In this document: in pieces, positions 1-7,628 of the stretch
Position numbering within the stretch: position 1 is the first letter of the stretch
Layout: the number at the start of each line of letters is the position of its first letter
Source of the DNA: Nitrosovibrio tenuis
GTDB lineage: Bacteria > Pseudomonadota > Gammaproteobacteria > Burkholderiales > Nitrosomonadaceae
DNA length: 44,945 nt
Direction of reading: 5' to 3'
Assembly: GCF_900109785.1 (NCBI RefSeq)
Contig: NZ_FOBH01000016.1
Coordinates: 1 to 44,945, forward strand
Translations under genes and position numbers: made by a program
Notes under the pieces: model-generated
What the model was told of the DNA's origin: nothing
Seen by the model: the letters and a program-made list of their open reading frames with translations, nothing else
Database searches by the model: none

Positions 1-14
1 CGGGATCTCTTCAT
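1..14 (-). CDS. Start of a possible IS3-type transposase OrfA (partial)
   Basis: A minus-strand ATG at 14-12 is preceded by a good ribosome site (AAGGAG, nine bases of spacing) and continues with codons for MKRS before the window ends. The MKRSRF type of N-terminus is common in IS3-family OrfA proteins. Only four codons can be read, so the assignment rests on the start context and the leader. Confidence 0.35.
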
Positions 15-95
15 CGCTTCAAACTCCTTCAATAGGGGAGCCAGATGCGACTTTACTCTAATTTAGAATTGCCCAGGTTTTTGGGGATGACGTCA
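1..95 (-). mobile_element. Edge of a probable IS3-family insertion sequence, cut by the window
   Basis: Read on the minus strand, the segment begins TGACGTCATCCCC at position 95 and leads, about 80 bases on, to a strong ribosome site and an ATG whose first codons (MKRSR) match the usual start of IS3-family OrfA transposases. A terminus beginning TG followed by a short leader and OrfA is the normal layout of such elements. Only this edge is visible, so the inverted repeat and target duplication cannot be confirmed. The boundary at 95 is an inference. Confidence 0.35.
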
Positions 96-751
96 CGTTG
101 GGACTCTCCCAATGTATAGTCACTGATCGCTTTCGCGGAGATGGTGCAGAAAGAGTTGACGAAAAAAGACGAGCGGCCGCCAAAAAACTCGTTTTCTACT
201 GGACAAAGCTATCCGCGCGATAAAGAGCCCACGCAAACCTTAGGGGCGAACTCATGCAGTCCCCCTTACTGATTGCTTAACTAACGCGCGACGCCTGCAT
301 TTTTGCTTAGCTGTGCGCTTCACAGGGATTACTGAGAGGTGTTTGCTGTAGGTTATGAATGATAAAGGACGTTAGCATTCTCGGCGCGTAGACTCAGGGC
401 GAATTCACAAACTCCTGAGAAGCAAATAAGGGATAGAGGCATGGTGATGATTTTCGCGTCCCATCTTCAGAAAATCTTTTCTGACCTGGTTCCCTCGGCA
501 ATATCCTGCCAGCCGAATTTACGGCTAAACTGAACTTGTAAACCGGGTTACCGCCTTCGGCGCTAATTCTCGGGAACAGTCTTCCAATCTCTGCTATATA
601 TATATTTCTATCCGAGACGATTACCCGGGTTATGAGGTAAGAATCCCCACCGTTATCTTATATAGCGTTATTCTTTCGCTGCGACCGTAGCAATATAGTA
701 GCAATAAACAATTTTATCTGTGTCCATATTTCAGGAACTACCTGATTTATT
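96..751. other. Intergenic stretch with no recognisable gene
   Basis: This stretch lies between the putative insertion-sequence edge and the left attachment repeat. I see only short reading frames: a 43-codon frame from an ATG at 141, and an open minus-strand frame without a start, roughly 620-395, that matches no family I know. A TA-rich run lies near 594-606. Nothing resembles a tRNA or another RNA gene. It may be eroded mobile DNA. Confidence 0.4.
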
Positions 752-796
752 TGGCGCCCTGAACACGAATCGAACGTGTGACCTACCCCTTAGGAG
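752..796. repeat. Left attachment repeat (tRNA-Arg 3' fragment)
   Basis: This 45-bp copy is identical to 8363-8407. It carries the CCA end, T arm and anticodon loop of tRNA-Arg but no 5' half, so it is the remnant left after integration. Identity stops at 797. Confidence 0.93.
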
Positions 797-912
797 TTAG
801 TTTTCGCACACTTTCCGCAAGTTTCCCCTCTTTACACCTTCCTTTCTCAAGCTATACAAAACAGCAAGTTACTGATACTCTTCGGTTCACGCCGCTTCAT
901 CTAGATCGCTCA

Positions 913-1003
913 GGTTGCATTAAAAAGGTTGCACTATGGTTGCACAGGAGAACAACTCCTCATCTTCCGGCGTTTTAACCAGATAGCTTAGAGCTGTGCA
1001 ACC
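913..1003. repeat. GGTTGCAC sites at the left end (probable integrase arm sites)
   Basis: GGTTGCAC occurs at 927-934 and 938-945, a variant GGTTGCAT at 913-920, and an inverted copy at 996-1003 just before the integrase start. The 23 bases at 925-947 recur exactly at 8274-8296 near the other end in the same orientation. Short repeats just inside both attachment sites are typical of arm-type binding sites for the N-terminal domain of tyrosine integrases or for excision factors. The site near 1000 could also let the protein repress its own promoter. The function is inferred. Confidence 0.55.
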
Positions 1004-1030
1004 GTATATAAGACAGGCAAATAAAAGCAT

Positions 1031-2191
1031 ATGAACCGTATTCGATTTACCAAAGCTGCTTTAGATGCGCTCTCCGTTGATTCGTCTGCTTCGCGGGTAG
1101 TCTACTACGACGACAAGGCGCGTGGACTTTGCATCATGGTTGCGCCACGTACCAAGACGTTCTACGTTCTCAGAAAGCATCAAGGCAAAACTGAGCGCAT
1201 CCTAATTGGGCGTTATCCTGATACCACAATCGAGCAAGCGCGAAATCGAGCGGGGCAGATCAACAGCGAGCTAGATGCGGGAAGGAATCGGAATGACGTA
1301 AAGCGCCAGCGTCGGGCAGAGTTGACCTTGGGAGAATTGCATACGATCTACATGGAGAGGCATGCAAAAACGCGCAACAGAAAGCCCGAGAATGCTGAAA
1401 ATAACTATAGAAGATACCTTTCGGAATGGGCCAACCGGAAATTGTCGGAGATAAAGCGCAGCGAGGTGCAGGTTCTCATTGCCAAGCTCGCAAAAGACAT
1501 AAGTCCTGCTACAGCAAATATCACGCTTGCCTTGTTGCGAGCAATGTTCAACCGCGCCATTGATTGGGAGTTATACAAAGGTGCGAACCCTACAGCCAAC
1601 ATTCCCACGTATCCAGAACTATCAAGAGATCGATTTCTATACGGTGACGAACTGGAGCGCTTCCTTGCAGCGCTGCCCAAGGTGGAAAGTGCAACAATGC
1701 GGGATTTCTTTACGATGCTACTCGCTACGGGTGCCAGAAAAAGCAATGTTGCGGCAATGCGCTGGGCTGATATTAATTTGAGTGCCGCGGTCTGGCGCGT
1801 TCCTGACACAAAAAATGGAGAGCCATATCAGGTGGCACTTACTGGCCCTGCTCTACAGATACTTAAACGCCGCCGTGAGGTAGAAAGGGGGGAATGGGTA
1901 TTCTCAGCGACGAGTAAAAGCGGACACATTCAAGAACCTAAAAAGGCGTGGAGTTCCTTGTTAAAGGATGCCCAAATCGAAAATCTGCGAATGCATGATT
2001 TGCGCCGCACGTTTGGCAGCTTTATGGCAGCGCAAGGCGCAAGCCTGCAAATGATTGGCAAGGCCCTAGGACATAAGAGTCAGGACGCCACACTGATATA
2101 TGCACGGCTAAACCTCGACCCGGTGCGTCAAGCAGTGGACGCGGCAGCGGCTGCGATGTTTCCGAATGCAACGGAGTTTGTTACAGAGTAG
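1031..2191 (+). CDS. Tyrosine-type site-specific integrase
   Basis: This 386-residue phage-type integrase should insert and excise the element at the tRNA-Arg site. The N-terminal 90 residues look like the arm-DNA-binding domain found in P4-like integrases. A SAM-like core-binding domain follows at about 95-180, then the catalytic domain. The tyrosine recombinase residues are visible: Arg236 (ATGARKSN), His322 and Arg325 (HDLRRTF), His348 (LGHKS) and Tyr357 (IYARL). It looks intact. The gene starts about 235 bp inside the left repeat and reads into the element. An unknown gene begins three bases after its stop, so the two are probably cotranscribed. Confidence 0.95.
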   Translation: MNRIRFTKAALDALSVDSSASRVVYYDDKARGLCIMVAPRTKTFYVLRKHQGKTERILIGRYPDTTIEQARNRAGQINSELDAGRNRNDVKRQRRAELTLGELHTIYMERHAKTRNRKPENAENNYRRYLSEWANRKLSEIKRSEVQVLIAKLAKDISPATANITLALLRAMFNRAIDWELYKGANPTANIPTYPELSRDRFLYGDELERFLAALPKVESATMRDFFTMLLATGARKSNVAAMRWADINLSAAVWRVPDTKNGEPYQVALTGPALQILKRRREVERGEWVFSATSKSGHIQEPKKAWSSLLKDAQIENLRMHDLRRTFGSFMAAQGASLQMIGKALGHKSQDATLIYARLNLDPVRQAVDAAAAAMFPNATEFVTE

Positions 2192-2194
2192 ACA

Positions 2195-3109
2195 ATGAGC
2201 GATAAATTGAATAAACCCGATCGCCTCAAGACGCATGCTGAGATTCTTAAAGAAACGTCGGAGATATTGAAGCAGCATGAGTTTCCAGCAAACTCCGAAC
2301 ATCCTGTACTGGAAAGATTCACAAAGTTTGGTGAGGTCTACACTCGGTTAAATCAGGAGAATGAGGCGCGAAAAAGCGCGGAGCAACGAGCAAAGGAGCA
2401 AGCAGAGAACACGCTGCGATGGGCACGGGAACGTGAAAATAAGGCGCAAGCCAAGACAGAAAAGGAGCGGTTACGACTAAAGGCGCTTTTTTCCCAGTGG
2501 TGCAAGCGGGATACCTGGCTGCTTCATGATGAGGCGATACCGCTAGTAAAGGGCTATGAGCCGACCACAGCATCTTTGTTAGTCGGATTCGACAATAAAA
2601 GCCTGGGGGAACTCGCTCAAAGCTGTGCCGGGCACTCACTTAAGGTCGTTAATCTCAACGAAAGGCAAAACTTGTGGCGGGTGGAACCGCGCGAATGGGC
2701 GCGCTGGCTTACGGAAAAAGGACAAGCTGTACCACAGGAGTTGATCGATATCTTGCTACCCAAACCGAACAACGCTGAACCTGAGAAGAAAACGACTCGT
2801 GCAACTCAGACTAGGGAGAGAAAAAAGCGCGACAAAATTGTAGCGCTTAAAAAGTTTCTGGCGGATGCGGGAGAGCGAGCAAGAAATGCGGGGTTAGACT
2901 GGGATGAGCAAGCTATACCAGTCACGAAAGATGAGTTCCTAGAAGTGTTTTGTCGTCAATATCCAAAAACTGAGCAGATTGGCGCTGACTCTTTTGATAG
3001 ATACATTAAAGAGATTGGAATAAAGTTTAAACACGGCGTTAAACATAAGTTAAACAACATGTTATTTCAACTGTTCAAAACTGCTAAAACTCCGAAAAGC
3101 TTCTCGTAA
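2195..3109 (+). CDS. Unknown coiled-coil protein coupled to the integrase
   Basis: I do not recognise this 304-residue protein. Residues about 50-95 are rich in Glu, Lys, Ala and Arg and should form a long charged coiled coil (for example EQRAKEQAENTLRWARER). The middle, about 105-180, is a compact region with Trp and Arg. After a basic linker near 195-220 a second small domain runs to the end and finishes with a lysine-rich tail. There is no signal peptide or membrane segment. Its ATG lies three bases after the integrase stop and a terminator overlaps its own stop, so int plus this gene look like a two-gene operon. A DNA-binding or partner role in recombination is possible but unproven. Confidence 0.75.
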   Translation: MSDKLNKPDRLKTHAEILKETSEILKQHEFPANSEHPVLERFTKFGEVYTRLNQENEARKSAEQRAKEQAENTLRWARERENKAQAKTEKERLRLKALFSQWCKRDTWLLHDEAIPLVKGYEPTTASLLVGFDNKSLGELAQSCAGHSLKVVNLNERQNLWRVEPREWARWLTEKGQAVPQELIDILLPKPNNAEPEKKTTRATQTRERKKRDKIVALKKFLADAGERARNAGLDWDEQAIPVTKDEFLEVFCRQYPKTEQIGADSFDRYIKEIGIKFKHGVKHKLNNMLFQLFKTAKTPKSFS

Positions 3110-3144
3110 TTACCCAGTTTAACAACGTATTTGGGTAATTTTTT
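3108..3144 (+). terminator. Rho-independent terminator of the integrase operon
   Basis: A 9-bp stem, AATTACCCA at 3108-3116 and TGGGTAATT at 3132-3140, encloses a 15-base loop and is followed by a short T run. It overlaps the stop codon of the upstream gene and precedes the AlpA-like gene, which would therefore need its own promoter. Confidence 0.7.
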
Positions 3145-3171
3145 CCCATTTCAAATTGTTCCATTATGCCG

Positions 3172-3189
3172 ACAGTGCACTTGCACTGT
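3172..3189. promoter_or_regulatory. Palindrome upstream of the AlpA-like gene (candidate operator)
   Basis: ACAGTGCA and TGCACTGT form a perfect 8-bp inverted repeat with a 2-bp spacer, 23 bases before the AlpA-like start codon and its GGAG ribosome site (3201-3204). Such a dyad suits a dimeric regulator, perhaps the element's XRE protein. The binding protein is not known. Confidence 0.45.
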
Positions 3190-3212
3190 TAAATTTACAT
3201 GGAGCGATTTAA

Positions 3213-3416
3213 ATGGAAAAGCAAGTTAAGCTGCTTACGGCAGATCAAGTTGCCGACATTCTCGGCGTTACCTCACACACTCTTGCCGTTTGGCGTTCAA
3301 CAGGTCGTTACTCGCTATCCTACGTAAAGACTGGGCGCTTAGTACGATATCTTGAAGCAGATGTTTTGAGCTTCATAGAACGTCGCACGCAAACACACAA
3401 TGCTTGTGGAGCATGA
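3213..3416 (+). CDS. AlpA/excisionase-like helix-turn-helix protein
   Basis: This 67-residue protein is a MerR-type winged HTH of the helix-turn-helix 17 or AlpA class. Residues 7-30 (LLTADQVADILGVTSHTL) form the HTH, the segment KTGRLVRYLEADVLSFIE is the typical wing and closing helix, and the last residues are a short tail. Small proteins of this type act as excisionase or activator of excision and replication genes in P4-like and other integrative elements. A ribosome site GGAG precedes the ATG by eight bases. Its stop overlaps the start of the DUF927 gene (ATGA), so the two are translationally coupled. Confidence 0.85.
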   Translation: MEKQVKLLTADQVADILGVTSHTLAVWRSTGRYSLSYVKTGRLVRYLEADVLSFIERRTQTHNACGA

Positions 3417-5209
3417 GGCCCAATATGACCACGCTGGAAAATATCGCTGGGGCTACTCACCCTGTTCCTGACGCGAAAGAGGAGGTAGGTTCGGACGCAC
3501 TGAAAATGCCTTGGAATGATGTAGCGTCCTTTATCCCGCAGGGCTTTAGCTTGGCAGTAGATGGTCTGTATCGCGAGACGAAAAACAACGATGAACGGCT
3601 ATCGGGCGCCGTATGGGTATCTGCGAAAACCCGCGACCCTCAGAGCGAGGAGTGGGGTATCGTCGTTGAGTGGATTGACCCAGATGGTAAACAGCATAAA
3701 CAAGCTTTTCCCCGTAACCTGTTACACGACAAGAGGGGAATTGCGTTAGTACAAGCGCTAAGTGCTGGCGGGCTGGAAGTCATACCTGGATGTGAAAATG
3801 CCGTGGTCAAATATCTCGGTAGTTTTGATATCCCAAATAGACTGCGTTCAGTAGCCCAACTGGGGTGGTTACGGGGTGAAGAACTTGTGTTTGTGTTGCC
3901 GCAAAAAGTAATCGGTAAAGACGCGAGTTCAAACATCGTTTATCAACCTGAGCGGTACAGTCCAACGTCTTCAACAATGGGAAGCCGTGGCACTCTAGCG
4001 CAATGGCAGATGAACGTGGCTATGCCATGCAAAAACAACGATTATCTTATTTTTGCCTTATGCCACTCCTTTGCAGGTGCGCTCCTCGAATTTTCAAATA
4101 TGGAAAGCGGGGGATTTCACTTGTACGGCGCGAGCAGTAAGGGAAAGACAACAGCGCTGCAATGTGCAGCTAGTGTATGGGGTAATGGAGCCGATCCAGC
4201 GGCCTCCCATGATTCCTACATTCGCAAATGGAATACAACCGGAAATGCACTCGAAGCGACGGCGGCGGCTCATAACGACGGAATACTGATTCTGGACGAG
4301 CTAGGGACGTGCTCGGTTCAGGACGTCGGAAAAATCGTCTACGACCTTTTTGGTGGGCAAGGCAAGGCTCGGATGGGTAAAGATGCATCGCTTCTTTCCC
4401 GACGCTCATGGCGCTCTGTAGGGCTATCAAGCGGGGAGGTATCAGTTCAACAGCGGATAGAGCGCGAAGGACGGCAGGTGGCACATGCTGGGCAATTAAT
4501 ACGGTTTATAGACATTCCGATAGATGGCGGCATAGTTCGGGACACCCACGGCCAAAGCTCATCGGCATTCGTTAAGCAACTTAAGGAGAATTCTGCGAAG
4601 TATTACGGTACTGCCGGGTCTGCTTTTCTGAATAAATTTATCAGGTACTTCGAGCATCATGAAAAGGCAATGCGCGAGGTTTGTGAAAGCATCCAATATT
4701 GGGTAACAGCAGTTGCGAATGCGCATGCAGGGTTAACAACGTTACAAGAACGCGCTTTACAACGTTTTTCACTTGTGAAAAGTGCAGGTATTCTTGCGGT
4801 CGAGCTCGAAATACTGCCCTTCAATATAAGGGAGATTGACGAGTCGATTTTAGGTGTTTGGCGGGCATGGCTTAACGATGCTAGCAATCTGAGCGACGCA
4901 GATCGAGGAGTAAGAAATGTGCGTGAATTTCTTCAAAGACACGGCTCATCTCGTTTTGACTCAGGGAAAAGCTACCAGCCAATTAGGGACTGTGCTGGCT
5001 TTTTACATAGAAACTTATTTCTTTTTACTGATGCCGGGTTTAAGGAAGCGTGTGGGGAATTTGATACTCGACAGGTTGCAGCAGAGCTTCTTAATCGCCG
5101 ATTACTGGTTATAGATGATGCTAATCGTTTTAAAAGTAGATTCTCCGTACCCGGGCAGCCTGGGCGGCAACGCTTGTATGCCGTTAGAGAGAGCATTTTG
5201 GAGGGTTGA
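3413..5209 (+). CDS. DUF927-family P-loop ATPase, probable replication protein of the element
   Basis: This 598-residue protein matches the DUF927 family found in phages and integrative elements, often in the place of a primase-helicase. A beta-rich N-terminal region of about 180 residues precedes an ATPase core. The Walker A motif is GASSKGKTT near residue 240 and the Walker B is ILILDEL near 291-297. The C-terminal 200 residues are mostly helical. I see no zinc finger or classical primase catalytic motif. I chose the ATG at 3413 because it overlaps the stop of the AlpA-like gene; a TTG at 3404 and an ATG at 3425 are alternatives. A role in replicating or unwinding the excised element is inferred from family and context. 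Confidence 0.85.
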   Translation: MRPNMTTLENIAGATHPVPDAKEEVGSDALKMPWNDVASFIPQGFSLAVDGLYRETKNNDERLSGAVWVSAKTRDPQSEEWGIVVEWIDPDGKQHKQAFPRNLLHDKRGIALVQALSAGGLEVIPGCENAVVKYLGSFDIPNRLRSVAQLGWLRGEELVFVLPQKVIGKDASSNIVYQPERYSPTSSTMGSRGTLAQWQMNVAMPCKNNDYLIFALCHSFAGALLEFSNMESGGFHLYGASSKGKTTALQCAASVWGNGADPAASHDSYIRKWNTTGNALEATAAAHNDGILILDELGTCSVQDVGKIVYDLFGGQGKARMGKDASLLSRRSWRSVGLSSGEVSVQQRIEREGRQVAHAGQLIRFIDIPIDGGIVRDTHGQSSSAFVKQLKENSAKYYGTAGSAFLNKFIRYFEHHEKAMREVCESIQYWVTAVANAHAGLTTLQERALQRFSLVKSAGILAVELEILPFNIREIDESILGVWRAWLNDASNLSDADRGVRNVREFLQRHGSSRFDSGKSYQPIRDCAGFLHRNLFLFTDAGFKEACGEFDTRQVAAELLNRRLLVIDDANRFKSRFSVPGQPGRQRLYAVRESILEG

Positions 5210-5267
5210 TTGAGGCTTAATCGCAAGATCAAGCCTGTTACTAACAAGTTGGCCTAGGCGACCTATT

Positions 5268-7082
5268 CTAGGCAAATCGTTTAAATAGATCAGCAAAATT
5301 TTCCGGGGGCACCTCAACAACGCTAGTCCCATGGCGAACATAATACTTCCCACCGTATATTGACGGCTGAGAATCAGATTCAAGTTTTAAAATGATCACG
5401 GTCTTATCGAAATACTTAACCGATGTGATATTCCGCGAAATATAGTCTTTATCCCTGGGGCTGATTGGCTCACTTTTGATTATTTGGGTTAACTTTCCAA
5501 AGTAAATATCAATATCGGAGTGATGCTTTATCGCCTCATCATTGATTCCAGTTATATAAAAATTCGAGAACTTTTTCGGTTTTGACTTATAAAATTTTTC
5601 GAATTTTAATGACGCCTCAGGATTGTCTGCAACACCAAGTATGCAGTAGCCTGTTGAATTAGGCAGAGTATTAGCCATTGCGGCTAAGGTTTTGATTATT
5701 TTAGAGAATAAAGTTTTATTAAATGTGCGATTTTCTTGGTCAAATGAATGTAAGCCAATCTTGAAGTCATACAACGCCTGCTCGGTAGATGACTGCATTA
5801 ATATGTTTTCAAACCTAGTAATCCAATGATTGCGGGCGGGATCATTTTGTTTGGTTTTTTGGAAACATCTACCTATAACACCGCATAGCGAATCGATGGC
5901 TGTCTGTTTTTCTTTTGCAGACCAATTTCCACCTCCTTGGCTCAGTTTGATTGTTTTATCTCCCGCCTTGTCGAGCGTTTTAACCAGTTTGTCAATGTCA
6001 ACAATCTCTCTGTCCTGTTCTATAAGCAACTCATACAGAGACAAATAGACAATCTGAAAATATCTTGGAATTCTCGCTTGCCGTTCTTCGAACAAAAGCC
6101 CGTTAAAGGTTTTTCCCGAGGCGGTTAGAATTTCGATGAGTTTGTCGAACACATATTGAATATTAGCTATCAATTGTTCTTCGTTTATCTTTTGAATTTG
6201 GAGCTCGACTTGGTTAGCTAGTGATAAGTCAGTGCTCGCCTCTTCCTGCTGAGCTAAACCATATAGCTGATCCAAAATATCAGAACTTGATCTTGTGTTT
6301 TTTTCCAGAGCTGCCCACGCCACAATATTCGCTACAATCTCCTCGTCTTTGGATTCCCTGAGATTCTCTTTTGTTATTATGTTGTTTTTTACCCAGAAAA
6401 TGTCAGAGACATTAATTCCGTAATCTAAGTTGCGGTTGGTTATGCTGATGTTTTTCATCGCGCTTAAATTCAGTACATCCGAAGCACTCGAATCGCCTCG
6501 AATGTTGCTGGAAAGTTTTCGCACGATAGAGGCAAACTTGCTAACTGCACCTGCTTGACGTAGTTCTTGTTTTGACAGGTGTCTGCCATTCGAATTTAAA
6601 CGTCTAAATACTTCATCCACATGGTTTTTACCAGTTTCAGGATAAACCGATAACGGAACTTGATAACGAACCAGGTTGGCGCACACGGTACGGTTCATTA
6701 CATTTTGCTTTTGGATAAGCTTTCCCGTGTCTTTAAGTAACTTTGTATCTGCCATGGTATCTAAATCGAAGTATTCACCATTAACGTCAAACTCTTGTTC
6801 GATAAACGATACAATTGCGTTTAGCCTTTGCATACCATCGATAATCTCTAGCAGCCTTTTGGGTGTGCTACTGGATATCTCTGCTAACAATACTAATGGC
6901 ACGGGATAACCTTTGATAATGGAATCTATAAACGATCTTTTTTCCTCAATTGTCCAAACGAGCTTGCGCTGGTACCTTCGGTTTACTAGGAAGGTATTTG
7001 CTAAATAATAGCCATATAAACTCTGAATACTTTCCCCTTTTATAGACATCTCCACTGCTTCTTTTTTTATATTCGAATTCAT
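5268..7082 (-). CDS. DUF262 nuclease-like and Schlafen AlbA_2 fusion; candidate defence protein
   Basis: This 604-residue protein has two recognisable parts. Residues about 15-190 are a DUF262 (ParB/Srx-like, GmrSD-type) domain, with a YQRKLVW motif, the signature IIDGMQRLNAI and a later RLNSNGRHLSKQEL segment. The middle is helical. Residues about 455-600 resemble the Schlafen AlbA_2 putative nucleic-acid or ATP-binding domain, with AAMANTLPNSTGYCILGVAD and a closing YYVRHGTSVVEV. DUF262 domains occur in DNA- and nucleotide-dependent restriction proteins, and AlbA_2 domains in several defence and tRNase-like proteins. The gene is AT-rich compared with its neighbours, stands alone and converges on the DUF927 gene. 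Antiphage function is inferred. The usual second Gln in the DGQQR motif is Met here. Confidence 0.8.
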   Translation of the reverse strand: MNSNIKKEAVEMSIKGESIQSLYGYYLANTFLVNRRYQRKLVWTIEEKRSFIDSIIKGYPVPLVLLAEISSSTPKRLLEIIDGMQRLNAIVSFIEQEFDVNGEYFDLDTMADTKLLKDTGKLIQKQNVMNRTVCANLVRYQVPLSVYPETGKNHVDEVFRRLNSNGRHLSKQELRQAGAVSKFASIVRKLSSNIRGDSSASDVLNLSAMKNISITNRNLDYGINVSDIFWVKNNIITKENLRESKDEEIVANIVAWAALEKNTRSSSDILDQLYGLAQQEEASTDLSLANQVELQIQKINEEQLIANIQYVFDKLIEILTASGKTFNGLLFEERQARIPRYFQIVYLSLYELLIEQDREIVDIDKLVKTLDKAGDKTIKLSQGGGNWSAKEKQTAIDSLCGVIGRCFQKTKQNDPARNHWITRFENILMQSSTEQALYDFKIGLHSFDQENRTFNKTLFSKIIKTLAAMANTLPNSTGYCILGVADNPEASLKFEKFYKSKPKKFSNFYITGINDEAIKHHSDIDIYFGKLTQIIKSEPISPRDKDYISRNITSVKYFDKTVIILKLESDSQPSIYGGKYYVRHGTSVVEVPPENFADLFKRFA

Positions 7083-7423
7083 TTAGCCAGTAGCCGCGTT
7101 GTGTAAAAAATAAATTGATCAGTAAGGAAAAATGCTTATCCCTCTTCTCACCAGTGCTGAGCTCGGCGCTCACTCGTAATTCGTGCTAGCTTAATTTCCT
7201 ACTATTGTTTTCTGTTGTCCACGTCCTCCTCAAATATAAAAAGCGATCGGCTATAAGCCAACATAATAACGGCAAATCCAACATAGTTCTGTATCCAGAA
7301 ACTCAACTGTATTTCCGATTGCTTAGCGGTTTATTGGACTCCTCAATAAGGCTAGCGTAATGACAGTTATAAAAAATGAACGAGTAGATAAGTAGAACAG
7401 TTTTCGTGCTGGATTGCTGCTCT

Positions 7424-7613
7424 GAGACAGTTGGGACAATTGGGATATATCGACCCACAACAATAAGTTAATGTTCTAACGCTCTAGACGGAGAAGGGGA
7501 CATACTGGGACAATGTCCCGTAATGTCCCTCTAGATAGAGTTATCGGGCCAACTGTTGCTCGACCGTAACATATTGACCTGTTGAACTTTGTCCCAAGCG
7601 TCTCAAGTGTCCC
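7424..7613. repeat. Symmetric GGGACA array (iteron- or operator-like), within a gene-free gap
   Basis: The gap between the XRE stop and the DUF262 start (7083-7628) has no gene but contains three ordered motif clusters. On the left, at 7424-7450, three 9-bp units read GAGACAGTT, GGGACAATT and GGGATATAT. In the centre, at 7497-7529, two GGGACA copies 10 bp apart face two TGTCCC copies 10 bp apart, making a 33-bp interrupted palindrome around GGGACAATGTCCC. On the right, at 7587-7613, three 9-bp units lie in inverse orientation (AAGTGTCCC, AAGCGTCTC, CTTTGTCCC). The whole is inverted about the centre. This could be an origin bound by an initiator or a cooperative operator for the nearby XRE regulator. 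Bases 7083-7423 show nothing else. Confidence 0.75.
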
Positions 7614-7628
7614 TTCTCGATCGTAAAG

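Noticed and set aside
141-272. A 43-codon plus-strand frame near the left end
   Set aside because: There is no spaced ribosome site and the sequence resembles no protein family.
395-620. Long minus-strand open frame without a start codon
   Set aside because: It stays open for about 70 codons but has no start and no recognisable motif. It might be an eroded gene, which I could not support.
5210-5267. Bidirectional terminator between the DUF927 and DUF262 genes
   Set aside because: AGGCTT and AAGCCT can pair around 5213-5236, but the stem is short and no T run follows on either strand.
7424-7613. CRISPR array
   Set aside because: The repeats are 6 to 9 bp in both orientations with 9-10-bp periods and no spacers of CRISPR size, and no cas gene is present.
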